This document shows positions 19,501 through 27,864 of a stretch of 64,000 nt of DNA, piece by piece. Source of the DNA: Paenibacillus sp. N3.4 (GTDB taxonomy: Bacteria > Bacillota > Bacilli > Paenibacillales > NBRC-103111); NCBI RefSeq assembly GCF_008017805.1, contig NZ_VRTT01000003.1, positions 62,001 through 126,000 on the forward strand, in the 5' to 3' direction. The position numbers and the translations under genes were made by a program. The notes beneath the pieces were generated by a model, which was given only the letters and a program-made list of their open reading frames with translations, made no database searches and was not told the DNA's origin. The number at the start of each line of letters is the position of its first letter. The first letter of the stretch is position 1.

Positions 19501-22500
19501 AAAACATCGATAACGAGTCATTTGACTTTGTATGCAAAATGGACAATCAACCCGTATACCGTAACCTTTGACAGTAATGGAGGCAGTGCCGTCGCAAGCC
19601 AGACCGTAGATTATAATACGAAAGCAGCTTCGCCTGCAGCACCTGCGAAGCAAGATTTTATATTCCTTGGATGGTATTCTGACAATGGAAAAACAGCTTT
19701 CGATTTCAATCGTCCCATTACTGGGAATGTAACGTTATATGCCAAATGGGCAAAGAACGTGAGCACCGTCTCTTTTGACAGCAATGGCGGCTCCACGGTG
19801 GATAACCAGAGTGTGAACTACAAGGAGAAAGCGGCGAAGCCAGCCGACCCGGCGAAAACCGGATATACGTTTGCAGGCTGGTATGTCGATAGCGGGTGGG
19901 CAACAGCGTATGATTTCAATACCGCGATAACTGAAGACACAACCCTTTATGCCAAGTGGTCGGTTAAACAATATACCGTCAGTTTCGACAGCAATGAGGG
20001 AAGTACGGTCGCAACCCAGACCGCAGCTTATCATACGAAAGCAATAGAACCCGTGCCTCCGACGAAGCCAAATTTCAAGTTCGTCGGGTGGTACTTGGAC
20101 AGTGCCTTAAAAACAGCATTTGATTTCAATTCCTTCATAATCGATGATGTTGCCTTGTACGCCAAGTGGACAATGAATCAGTACACCATCACCTTTGAAA
20201 GCAATGGCGGCTCCTCGGTAGGCAGTCAGAATGTGAACTACAATGAGAAGGGCTTAAAGCCAGAGGACCCAACGAAAAAAGGCTATACATTCGCTGGCTG
20301 GTATGCGGATCGCGGGTTGGCAGCAACGTATGATTTCAATACACCAATAAGCGAACATGCCACCTTGTATGCGAAATGGATCATTAACAAATACACCGTA
20401 ACCTTCGACAGCAAGGGAGGCAGTGCTGTCGCAAGCCAGATGGCGGATTATAATACGAAAGCAATCGCGCCAACAGTGCCAACGAAGCAAAGCTTCATAT
20501 TCTTTGGATGGTACTCTGATAATGAATTAAAAACAGTTTTCGATTTCAATCGTCCTATTACCGAAAATGTAACCTTGTATGCGAAATGGGCTTCTGCCTA
20601 CTCGACAGTTCAAGCGTCTCCGCAGACGGTATTGGCTGATGGGAAGACTTACAGTACCATTACTGTGGTGATGAAGGGCGATGCGAAGGAGCCGCTACCC
20701 GGCAAAAAGATAGAGCTGATCGCCGATTCGGGCAGCTCGCAAATAACGGCTGTTCAAGAGGTAACGAACAGCCAGGGTGAGGCTATTTTCCGAGTAACGA
20801 ATGACAAGATAGAGAATGTTTCGTACACAGTGAAGGCAGGCCAAACGGAACTGGAGCAGAAAGCGGCAGTAACATTCACGGCAGGTCCGATCGATGGAGG
20901 CAACTCCAGCGTGACGGCATCTCCAACGATCGTTCCCGCGGACGGGGCGACAGCTTCTGTTATTACCGTGTTGTTGAAGGACGCGCAGGGTCATGCGCTT
21001 AGCGGCAATACCGTGAGCCTCGTGGCTGAGGAGGGAATCTCTCGCATCGAGGTCATACAAGCCGAAAGTGATGCAGCGGGTAAAGCGTTGTTCCGCGTTA
21101 CGAATACGGTGGCGGAGCAGGTAACATACGCCGCGGTTATTAATAAGAAGAGCCTTGAGCAGCGCGCCAGGGTGACGTTTGAATCTCCTGCTGGAGGAAC
21201 AGGGCAGAAAACCAGCGTGACGGATTCGACGGTTGTGGCGGTGCCGTCCGTAGTGGAAGCAAACGGACAGGCTCGCTCTAAGGTGACGGTCACGCTGAAG
21301 GATGCTGCCGGGAAGCCGGTGGCCGGCAAAAGCGTGGCGCTAAAAGCTCAAGGAGGCAGCTCCGTAATTGCGCCTAAGGGCGCGGTTATAAGCAATGCTT
21401 CGGGTCAAGCCGTGTTCACGGTGACGGGTACGGTCGCCGAGCAAGTTACGTATCAGGCTAAGGACGAGGCGGACGGGGTAGCAATTGCGCAAACGGCTGT
21501 CGTAACCTTTGAAGCGTCGACAGGCACTGGCGGTGCAAAGACCAGCGTGCTGAAGTCCGGTGTGACGGCTTCGCCAACTATCGTGGAGGCAAATGGAACA
21601 GCAGCCTCGATGATTACGGTTAATCTCAAGGATGCAAATGGAGAGCCTGTTTCCGGCAAGAGCGTGCGCTTGATAGCTCAAGGAGGCAGTTCGGTCATGT
21701 CCCCTACAGGACTGGTTGTGAGCAATGCTGCAGGTCAAGCGGTGTTTACAGTGACGAATGCAATCGCCGAGCAAGTAACGTACGGTGCAAAGGATGAAAC
21801 GGACAAAGTAGCTATAGCAGAGACGGTGGTCGTGACGTTCGAAGCGTCAGCACCTGCAGGTCCAGGAGGTCCCGGCCAAGGCGGTTCGAAATCGAGCGTA
21901 ACCGACTCGACGGTCATTGCTTCGCCGCTTGTGGTGGAAGCCAACGGTACGGCAGCCTCGACGATAACGGTGACACTGAAGGATACCGCAGGTCAGCCGG
22001 TAGCAGGCAAGTCGGTACGCTTGACGGCTAAGAGCGGCAGCTCAGTCATTGCACCAGATGGCGCAGTAGTAAGCAATGAGGCGGGTCAAGCGGTGTTTAA
22101 GGTGACGAACACGCTTGCCGAACAAGTGACGTACAGCGCAAAGGATGAAACCGACCGGGTGGTGATCGCGCAGACGGCAGTTGTGACATTCGAAACTACT
22201 GCATCAGGAGGAACAGGAACGAGCGTCACGAAATCGACAGTAACGGCTACTCCGGCAACGGTGGAAGCGAACGGCACTGCGGCTGCTGCGATAACGGTGA
22301 CGCTGAAGGACGCCTCCGGCCAGCCGGTGGCAGGCAAGAACGTGACGCTGACGGCTCAAGGAGGCAGCTCGGTCATTGCGCCAGTTGGCATAGTCGTGAG
22401 CGATGCTGCGGGCCGCGCCGTATTCGCAGTGACGAACACGGCTCCGGAGCAGGTAACGTATCGTGCAAAGGATGAAACGAATCATGTGGCGATTGCACAA

Positions 22501-22773
22501 ACCGCTACCGTGACCTTCGAGTCCAAGCCGGGTACGGGGACAGGAACCCCGACACCGAAAACCAGCGTGACGCGTTCTACAGTAGAAGCTGCACCATCCA
22601 AGGTCGAAGCGAATGGTACGGCGTTCTCTACGGTAACCGTGACACTGAAGGATGACAATGGACAGCCGGTTTCCGGCAAACAGGTTGTCCTCCAGCCGCT
22701 AAGCGGCAGCTCGGTTATTGCACCTGTCGGCGTGGGTGTGAGCAATGCGGCGGGTCAAGCTCTTTTACAGTGA
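16501..22773 (+). CDS. Giant secreted repeat protein, N-terminal part (beta-propeller, InlB/Flg_new repeats, Big_1 repeats); frame ends at a one-base deletion
   Basis: The frame encodes 2090 residues from ATG 16501 (AAGGGGGAG upstream). It starts with a signal peptide cut near KAYA. Residues about 35-380 carry seven blade-like units with alternating TPYVAY and WVTVG motifs; an isolated WESLG at the N-terminus could close the ring, so I predict a seven-bladed propeller. Residues about 381-1363 hold 14 Listeria-Bacteroides (Flg_new) repeats of about 70 residues ending in LYAKW. From about residue 1367 come seven Big_1 (invasin-type Ig) repeats of about 95 residues with VEANGTAAS and AEQVTY motifs. 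The frame stops inside the seventh of these: TCTTTTACAG at 22761-22770 is TCTTTTCACAG in a sister repeat (about 24115), so one C seems to be missing. The protein resembles adhesins and has no anchor of its own. Confidence 0.85.
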   Translation: MNARNIGFTRLILLSLCLIFIAIGSFSNKAYAAIGVWESLGTKPEAPLTNTVYQSLSVDNGTPYIAYLADNDIYAKKWDGSKWVQLGAKVNPETKGSSPSIYVYNGTPYVAYTSYPLNSNWYISIRKFDGSSWVTVGTAAFVPNNAGVTNVKLVGDNGNLYVLVMDGSTNQLSVMKLVGSTWTAVGNTGFTPSKALDSSMYVYQGTPYVAYRDSSQGDKLTVKQFNGTSWVTVGNAGFSSGVAGDKYGQRGISLTVSDAGVPYVAYEDHYPDSEEPFNTHYSLTVKSFNGSSWVTVGTEKFAGYNANEISMTILNGTPYVAYADPNASRKATVQKFDGSNWVAVGMKGFSSQAYPGGVNLKASNGELYIYYQGEAMKYTPLTYTVTYAGNGHTQGNVPTDSKKYDPSSTVTVLGNTGNLAKTGYTFAGWQNTQGVDYSAGKTFTISANTTLSAKWTINQYTVTFISNGGSTVTNQKVDYNTQAAMPNNPTKLGYTFAGWYTDSNLTNSFNFNNPITGNLSLYAKWTINKYTVSFNSNAGTAVNSQTVDYNTIASKPIDPTKAGHTFAGWYKDSEFSQAFDFNTPIVGDTILFAKWKINQYTVTFNSNGGNTVNSQIVDYNKMAAKPNDPTIEGHSFEGWYTDSKFVTPFDFNTPITNHLTLYAKWTINSYTITFDSKGGSAVASQTVDYNTKAASPAAPAKQDFIFLGWYSDNGKTAFDFNRPITGNVTLYAKWAKNVNAVSFDSNGGSSVDSQNVNYNQKAAKPADPTKTGYSFAGWYADSGLTTAYDFNTAIIEDTTLYAKWSVKHYTVTFDSNGGNTVASQTVDYQTKASEPVPPAKPNFTFVGWFLDSALKTAYDFRNPITDDTTLYAKWAKSMNTVTFDSNGGSAVESQNVKYKEKATKPGTPTKTGYTFEGWYGDLDLKSSFDFNTPIIDDVILIAKWTVNRYTVTYNSNDGSSVVSQNVNYNENASKPQDPTKNGYTFAGWYTDSEFNTAFDFKTSITSHLTLYAKWTINPYTVTFDSNGGSAVASQTVDYNTKAASPAAPAKQDFIFLGWYSDNGKTAFDFNRPITGNVTLYAKWAKNVSTVSFDSNGGSTVDNQSVNYKEKAAKPADPAKTGYTFAGWYVDSGWATAYDFNTAITEDTTLYAKWSVKQYTVSFDSNEGSTVATQTAAYHTKAIEPVPPTKPNFKFVGWYLDSALKTAFDFNSFIIDDVALYAKWTMNQYTITFESNGGSSVGSQNVNYNEKGLKPEDPTKKGYTFAGWYADRGLAATYDFNTPISEHATLYAKWIINKYTVTFDSKGGSAVASQMADYNTKAIAPTVPTKQSFIFFGWYSDNELKTVFDFNRPITENVTLYAKWASAYSTVQASPQTVLADGKTYSTITVVMKGDAKEPLPGKKIELIADSGSSQITAVQEVTNSQGEAIFRVTNDKIENVSYTVKAGQTELEQKAAVTFTAGPIDGGNSSVTASPTIVPADGATASVITVLLKDAQGHALSGNTVSLVAEEGISRIEVIQAESDAAGKALFRVTNTVAEQVTYAAVINKKSLEQRARVTFESPAGGTGQKTSVTDSTVVAVPSVVEANGQARSKVTVTLKDAAGKPVAGKSVALKAQGGSSVIAPKGAVISNASGQAVFTVTGTVAEQVTYQAKDEADGVAIAQTAVVTFEASTGTGGAKTSVLKSGVTASPTIVEANGTAASMITVNLKDANGEPVSGKSVRLIAQGGSSVMSPTGLVVSNAAGQAVFTVTNAIAEQVTYGAKDETDKVAIAETVVVTFEASAPAGPGGPGQGGSKSSVTDSTVIASPLVVEANGTAASTITVTLKDTAGQPVAGKSVRLTAKSGSSVIAPDGAVVSNEAGQAVFKVTNTLAEQVTYSAKDETDRVVIAQTAVVTFETTASGGTGTSVTKSTVTATPATVEANGTAAAAITVTLKDASGQPVAGKNVTLTAQGGSSVIAPVGIVVSDAAGRAVFAVTNTAPEQVTYRAKDETNHVAIAQTATVTFESKPGTGTGTPTPKTSVTRSTVEAAPSKVEANGTAFSTVTVTLKDDNGQPVSGKQVVLQPLSGSSVIAPVGVGVSNAAGQALLQ
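17641..20589 (+). repeat. Fourteen tandem InlB B-repeat/Flg_new modules with a higher-order 1047-base duplication
   Basis: Thirteen regular units of 69-70 residues (YTVTFDSNGGS...FAGWY...LYAKW) follow one divergent first unit. Units 3-7 resemble units 8-12 in order, so a five-unit block was duplicated. Around 18544 and 19591 the DNA is almost identical over roughly 200 bases, exactly 1047 bases (349 codons) apart, which points to recent duplication or gene conversion. Confidence 0.85.
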
Positions 22774-24560
22774 AAAATAGGAAAGCCGAGCAAGTGATGT
22801 ATCAAGCGAAGGACGAAACAGATCATGCGGTTCTGGTGCAGACCGTAACGGTGACGTTCGAAAGCCCGGCAGCGGGAGCAGGTGGCGGTGCCTCGGCAAC
22901 GAGCGTGCTGCAATCCACGGTTGCTGCTGCTCCGCTTGTCGTGGAAGCAAACGGAACGGCGAAGTCGACGATTACGGTAACGCTTAAGGATGCCAACGGA
23001 CAGCCGGTGAGCGGCAAAGACGTTCGCTTGACGACGAACGGGGGAAGCTCCGTTATTACGGTCGTGTATGGCACGAGCAATGCCCAGGGCAAGGCTGAAT
23101 TTACGGTAACGAACCTGATGGCGGAGCAAGTAGTCTATACGGCAACGGATGTAACCAATCAAGTGACCATTGCTCAGAACGGGACCGTTACCTTCGAAAG
23201 CCCGAATCCGGGTGGAGGAGCAGGCGGCGCAAGAACGAGCGTTATGCTATCCACCATCACAGCTTCCCCAAGCTCTGTGGATGCGAATGGAACGGCAGCC
23301 TCGACGATTACGGTCGTGCTGCTGGATGGCAACAGTCAACCTGTAAGCGGGAAAAGGGTTAATCTCACGGCCGACGGAGGCAGCTCCGTAATTCGGACGG
23401 TGCAGGGCGTAAGCGATGCGACAGGACGTGCTGTGTTCACGGTGACCGACCAGGTGGCCGAGCAAGTGACGTATTCGGCTAAGGACGATACGGATCACAT
23501 CAGCTTGGCTGCCAAAGCGACCGTTACCTTCTTGACCTTTGGAGGAGGAACGTCGCCAGGAACAGGCGGAAGCGTAGCGAGCGTTATACGCTCGACCGTT
23601 ACTGCGTCGCCCGTGACCGTGAAAGCGGACGGAACCGAGACATCTGCTGTAACCGTGGTGCTTCTGGATGCAAGCGGTCAGCCCGTGAGCGGGAAAACGG
23701 TCAGCCTTACGGCGGACGGAGGCAGCTCCGTGATTCGAACGGTGCGAGGCGTAAGCGATGTGTCAGGGCGTGCCGAATTTACGGTAACGAACCAGTTCGC
23801 CGAGCAGGTGACATACTCAGCGAAGGATGAGACGGACGGTGTGAAAGTAGCCGCCAAAGCGTCCGTGACGTTCCAAACGGATGCAGGTGGAACGTCTCCG
23901 GGAACAGGCGGCAGCATAGCGAGCGTTGTCCGTTCTACCGTCACGGCATCGCCGGTGACGGTGAGGGCGGATGGAACAGAGAAATCTACCGTAACGGTGG
24001 TGCTGTTGGATACAAGCGGTCGCCCGGTAAGTGGAAAAACGGTGAGCCTAAGCGCAAGCGAAGGCAGCTCCATAATCAAGACGGAGCAAGCAATAAGCGA
24101 TGCATTCGGTCAAGCTCTTTTCACAGTAACGAACCGGGTTGCCGAACAGGTTGTCTTTTCCGCTAAGGATGTTACCGATGGCGTTCATTTGGCTGCCAAA
24201 GCGACGGTGACCTTCCAGACTTACAGCAGCGGCACCTCGCCAGATGCGGGGAGTGTAAGCAGCGTGGTTCGTTCCACCGTCAAAGCATCGCCAACGAAGG
24301 TGAAGGCTGACGGTGTTGCGGTTTCCACGATTACAGTAACGCTTCTTGACGTGAATAATGTGGCAGTAAGCGGCAAGACGGTCAGCTTGACGGCTGACAG
24401 CGGCAGTTCGGAAATCAAGACGCTGCAAGGAATTACGGATGCGCAAGGAAGGGTGGCCTTCACTGTAAGTAACAAGGTAGCCGAGCAAGTCGTCTATACG
24501 GCGAAGGATGAAACGAACCAAGTGAAGATCGCGGAGCGCGCGTATGTGACATTTGAACAG
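20600..24560 (+). repeat. Twelve tandem Big_1 (invasin/intimin-like Ig) modules
   Basis: Each unit is about 95-110 residues, beginning with S-V-x-x-S-T-V-x-A-x-P and containing GSSVI, GQAVFTVTN and AEQVTY. Linkers are Gly/Thr/Pro-rich and differ in length. The seventh unit is cut by the frame break at 22766/22767; the other eleven are intact. Confidence 0.85.
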
Positions 24561-25151
24561 CAGCTGGAGAAGAGCAAGCCGATCAAAGAAGAAGACATTA
24601 GCGGCGATCCGAAGAAAGAAGAAGTGACGGTGAAAAATGTGCCGGAAGGTACGAAGATTACGATCTACGACAAAGACGGCAAGCCGATCGGCGAAGGAAC
24701 GAACCCAGGGCCAGGCATGAAGCCTGTTGTGATCAAGACTCCGGGTATCAAGTATGGCGATATAATTCAAGCCACGGCAATAGAACCGGGCAGGAAGGAA
24801 AGCGATCCGACGAATGCCATTATTGACCTGCCGCAGAGACCTATCTATGAGGTTGCGACGGAATGGGAAGAAGGGACGCTAATCGTTACAGTAAAGCCTA
24901 AGCCGGGAACGAAGCCGTATACAGGCTCAGCTTACCTGGTCATTCAAGGGCTGCGACAGGAAGTGCCGGTGTTTGTAGCCAGCAGGGAGATGAATAGCAT
25001 TCGTTTGGTGCCGATGAAGATCGACATGAAGCATGCAGTGGCTGGAGACCAGCTGCTTATCGTCGTCCTGACCCAGCCTGATTACACACGCAGCAACGTA
25101 GGTCTCAGCTTGTCCGATGAAAAGATCGAAGTCGTTCAACCAAGCAAATAA
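22770..25151 (+). CDS. Giant secreted repeat protein, C-terminal part (remaining Big_1 repeats and C-terminal domain)
   Basis: This 793-residue frame opens with a GTG that overlaps the stop of the preceding frame (GTGA) and continues the interrupted Big_1 unit without loss: AEQVMYQAKDETDHAV matches the corresponding part of the other repeats. Five full Big_1 repeats follow to about residue 595. A C-terminal region of about 200 residues then has a PEGTKITIYDKDG module of the Big/BIG-like type and a terminal beta-rich domain (YEVATEWEEGTLIVTV). There is no signal peptide, LPXTG or SLH motif. Read together with the upstream frame the original protein would be about 2883 residues. Independent translation by stop-start coupling is possible, but the product would stay in the cytoplasm. 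Confidence 0.8.
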   Translation: MKNRKAEQVMYQAKDETDHAVLVQTVTVTFESPAAGAGGGASATSVLQSTVAAAPLVVEANGTAKSTITVTLKDANGQPVSGKDVRLTTNGGSSVITVVYGTSNAQGKAEFTVTNLMAEQVVYTATDVTNQVTIAQNGTVTFESPNPGGGAGGARTSVMLSTITASPSSVDANGTAASTITVVLLDGNSQPVSGKRVNLTADGGSSVIRTVQGVSDATGRAVFTVTDQVAEQVTYSAKDDTDHISLAAKATVTFLTFGGGTSPGTGGSVASVIRSTVTASPVTVKADGTETSAVTVVLLDASGQPVSGKTVSLTADGGSSVIRTVRGVSDVSGRAEFTVTNQFAEQVTYSAKDETDGVKVAAKASVTFQTDAGGTSPGTGGSIASVVRSTVTASPVTVRADGTEKSTVTVVLLDTSGRPVSGKTVSLSASEGSSIIKTEQAISDAFGQALFTVTNRVAEQVVFSAKDVTDGVHLAAKATVTFQTYSSGTSPDAGSVSSVVRSTVKASPTKVKADGVAVSTITVTLLDVNNVAVSGKTVSLTADSGSSEIKTLQGITDAQGRVAFTVSNKVAEQVVYTAKDETNQVKIAERAYVTFEQQLEKSKPIKEEDISGDPKKEEVTVKNVPEGTKITIYDKDGKPIGEGTNPGPGMKPVVIKTPGIKYGDIIQATAIEPGRKESDPTNAIIDLPQRPIYEVATEWEEGTLIVTVKPKPGTKPYTGSAYLVIQGLRQEVPVFVASREMNSIRLVPMKIDMKHAVAGDQLLIVVLTQPDYTRSNVGLSLSDEKIEVVQPSK

Positions 25152-25182
25152 GGAAAGGCTGGACGAGGAGGAGGCAATCCGC

Positions 25183-27501
25183 TTGAAACCTAACATTTGG
25201 GTACAAAAAGTTTTTCATATGGCGCTTATTTTGTCACTGCTGATTTACTTGGCTCCGATTCCGGCAGCACATGCAAGTCCGTCATTGGCAACCGTAGCAT
25301 CCATAAGCGATAAGCTTCAAGGAGAACGGGTGACGATCAGCGGAACGGCCGATACGTCCGATGTGATTGTGAAAGTATTCAGTCCTGCCGACCAAAGCTA
25401 CTATGTGCGCTCGCTTCCCGTACAAGACAAGCGCTACGAGGCCTCGTTCCTGCTTGCCAGCGATGCGAAACTAGGCAGATATACGGTGATTGTCGGTCAA
25501 GGAACAGAAGTAACCAGAACCACGTTCGTTGTGCTGAAAAGAGCCGGAACAGACATCGACAGCGAGCTGGAGGACGCGCTCAATCAATTGAGCATTGGCT
25601 TCCGCAACGGTGATACGTGGGAGAGCGTCACCTCGGATATTTTCTTGCTGTCTGTCGGCAAGCATGAAACGAAGGTATCTTGGGCCTCCAGCCTTCCGAG
25701 CGTTCTGTCTATTGGTGATGGCCAAGGAACGACTTTTGAGGGTCAGGTGAAGCACCAGGAGGAAGAACAAAGCGTAGTTGTAACCGCGAGCGTGTCCAAA
25801 AACAATCGCTCGGCCTCGCGCCCGTTCTTGTTGATTATCAAGAGCAAGAACGCCACCAAAACATCGGTGAAAGACAATGTCAGAACCGTCAAGGTTGTCG
25901 GGGAAAATGGCGGATTCACGAATCTGCTCAGTATTACCCGAATCGTCATGTCAGACCAGTCTCGTATTGATAAGACAATCATGGACTCATCAGCCGTCGA
26001 TCAAATCATCGACAAAAGTCAGGTGACGGGAGAAAAGGTTTCACGTCTTCTAATGGACCATCCTGCGAATGACGTGCCGGATGAGCAAGCCATTCAAATT
26101 GCGGCAGGCGGTATCTCGACACTGGCCAATAACGGCATGTCCATTCAGGTGGAGACGGAAACTGCAATTCTGGGGCTGGACAACAGCGTGCTGCAGCGCA
26201 TGAAGCAGCAGTCCATGGATTTGTATTTCCGCATAGTTCCTGTTCGCGATGAACAGAAGCGGGAAGTGGTCGCGACACGAGTACTACAGGAGCAGTTAGT
26301 GAATCAAGCCGCCAGCAGTGTCAACGGGAAAGCAACGGTCGTCGGCACTCCGCAGAAGATCGAAACCAATTACCGGAATTTTGCGACCAAGCTGCTTATT
26401 CCATTTAACGGCATTGTGCCGGCGGGAAATCAAGACGCATTTCTGAAGGGGATCCGGGTTTTCATTGAGCACAGTGATGGAGAGAAGGAACTGGCTACGG
26501 GGAAGATCGTATATCAAAATGGACAGCCTTACGGCATTGAAATCGAAATCGACAAGTTCAGCACGTTCACCTTGGTGCAGCTTGATCAAACGTCAAAATC
26601 GAATTCCAATGGCTCAGCGGATTCTTCGCCTGCAGATACGACGGCGATAGCCACATTGGATGGAAATCGCATCACGATTGAGCATGACGGTGCCAATGAA
26701 GGAATTGTGAAGGAACATTTTGAAGTGACGGTAAACGGGAAAAAAATTCCCGTCACCCAGGTCATTTTGGAGAATGGCAAAATAATTCTCGTTCTTGAGC
26801 ATTCCGTTCGTCCGGGTGATCTTACAGCTGTTGTTTATACGGGTGACCTATCAAGCAATAGCGATATCCGAAAGAAACTCTTTAGCATGAAGGTGAAAAA
26901 CACGGGACAGCATCATACTTATGTGTTTGGTTACCCCGATGGAAAGTTCCGGCCCGAGAAAGCAATCAGTCGCGCGGAAATGGCTGCGCTGCTCTCGCGT
27001 GTGTATGAAAACAGGCAGGGAGAAATATCAACTTATGAGGACGTCGATGCAGCTCACTGGGCGTATCAAGAAATTAAGGAAGCTGGACGCTTAGGGCTCA
27101 TGAAAGGAATGGGGGATGGTACTTTCCAGCCGGAGCGTTCTATCAACCGGGCTGAAATGGCTTCCATCGTCTCTGCCTGGATGAATCTCCGTGAGTTTGC
27201 AGAGGTACGAGCCTCCGATACGAAAGGACATTGGGGAGAGCAAACCATTGCCCGTGTAATGGCCTCTGAAGTGATGGATGGTTACCCTGACGGTACTTTT
27301 CAACCAGAGCGCCAGCTAACGAGAGCGGAGGCGGTCACAATACTGAATCGATTGCTGCAGCGCGGACCGTTGTATGGCATGAAGATCCCCACATGGTCTG
27401 ACGTCCCTGGTACTCATTGGGCGTTTGGTCACATTGAAGAAGCGTCCACGGAGCATCGTTTTGAATGGCGTGCCGAAGGCGGAGAAATGAAGTCTGAATA
27501 G
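25183..27501 (+). CDS. S-layer-homology (SLH) cell-wall protein
   Basis: This protein has 772 residues from TTG 25183. That start is chosen because GAGGAGGAGG lies eight bases upstream and the product begins MKPNIWVQKVFHMALI, a signal peptide cut near AHA-SPS. An Ig-like beta domain (residues about 35-125) and a bacterial-Ig-like region with LPSVLSIGDG follow, then a long domain of unknown type. Three SLH domains end the protein (about residues 580-640, 640-700 and 700-765), each with the pattern GYPDGKFRPEKAISRAEMA or a variant. SLH triplets bind pyruvylated secondary wall polymer. It starts 31 bases after the giant repeat protein gene and is probably co-transcribed, so it may act as its wall anchor or partner; this is inference. 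Confidence 0.88.
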   Translation: MKPNIWVQKVFHMALILSLLIYLAPIPAAHASPSLATVASISDKLQGERVTISGTADTSDVIVKVFSPADQSYYVRSLPVQDKRYEASFLLASDAKLGRYTVIVGQGTEVTRTTFVVLKRAGTDIDSELEDALNQLSIGFRNGDTWESVTSDIFLLSVGKHETKVSWASSLPSVLSIGDGQGTTFEGQVKHQEEEQSVVVTASVSKNNRSASRPFLLIIKSKNATKTSVKDNVRTVKVVGENGGFTNLLSITRIVMSDQSRIDKTIMDSSAVDQIIDKSQVTGEKVSRLLMDHPANDVPDEQAIQIAAGGISTLANNGMSIQVETETAILGLDNSVLQRMKQQSMDLYFRIVPVRDEQKREVVATRVLQEQLVNQAASSVNGKATVVGTPQKIETNYRNFATKLLIPFNGIVPAGNQDAFLKGIRVFIEHSDGEKELATGKIVYQNGQPYGIEIEIDKFSTFTLVQLDQTSKSNSNGSADSSPADTTAIATLDGNRITIEHDGANEGIVKEHFEVTVNGKKIPVTQVILENGKIILVLEHSVRPGDLTAVVYTGDLSSNSDIRKKLFSMKVKNTGQHHTYVFGYPDGKFRPEKAISRAEMAALLSRVYENRQGEISTYEDVDAAHWAYQEIKEAGRLGLMKGMGDGTFQPERSINRAEMASIVSAWMNLREFAEVRASDTKGHWGEQTIARVMASEVMDGYPDGTFQPERQLTRAEAVTILNRLLQRGPLYGMKIPTWSDVPGTHWAFGHIEEASTEHRFEWRAEGGEMKSE

Positions 27502-27591
27502 AAAACAACATACTTGCCACAACACAACAATACAGCCGTTGAGGCAGGTATGTGTGAGTTCAAAAAAATTAATTGCATTTGATACAACAGA

Positions 27592-27632
27592 AAAAGGACA
27601 GAGGAAATGATTGCATTTCCGTCTGTCCTTTT
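27592..27632. terminator. Strong bidirectional terminator after the SLH gene
   Basis: AAAAGGACAGAGGAAATG pairs with CATTTCCGTCTGTCCTTTT across a four-base loop. A-runs and T-runs on both sides allow termination in both directions. Confidence 0.8.
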
Positions 27633-27689
27633 CTATTCGTATGCAAGACCTAGGTCATATACCGGCCAGAACCAGTTTGGATTAAATAA

Positions 27690-27748
27690 CACGCTTCTCA
27701 CTCCAGTGAAGAACCTTCCAACATTGATAAGAAAGGTTCTTCAGCGTG
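27690..27748. repeat. Nested inverted repeat of unknown role
   Basis: GAAGAACCTT (27708-27717) and AAGGTTCTTC (27733-27742) are a perfect 10-base inverted repeat. Outside it, CACGCT (27690-27695) pairs with AGCGTG (27743-27748), with 12 extra bases on the left side only. No T-run follows. The whole 27.64-27.86 kb gap contains no convincing gene. Confidence 0.6.
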
Positions 27749-27864
27749 CCTATTCTTCCTCGGCAATTTCTTTGAGCTTTAAGCTGTTGTATGATCCCAA
27801 CAGATATTCGGGTTTGTTGGATAAAGGTTATTTCTTCGTTTTTTGTTCACTAAGTTACCCTAAG

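Noticed and set aside
17641-20589. Tandem repeats considered as a CRISPR array or MITE cluster
   Set aside because: Units are about 210 bases, stay in frame and encode Flg_new protein repeats.
22761-22772. Programmed ribosomal frameshift in the giant gene
   Set aside because: The site has no canonical slippery heptamer; the sister repeat shows a simple missing base instead.
24048-24770. 240-residue antisense frame in the Big_1 region
   Set aside because: Opposite to a strongly coding repeat region, no ribosome binding site, and similar shadows occur in other repeat units.
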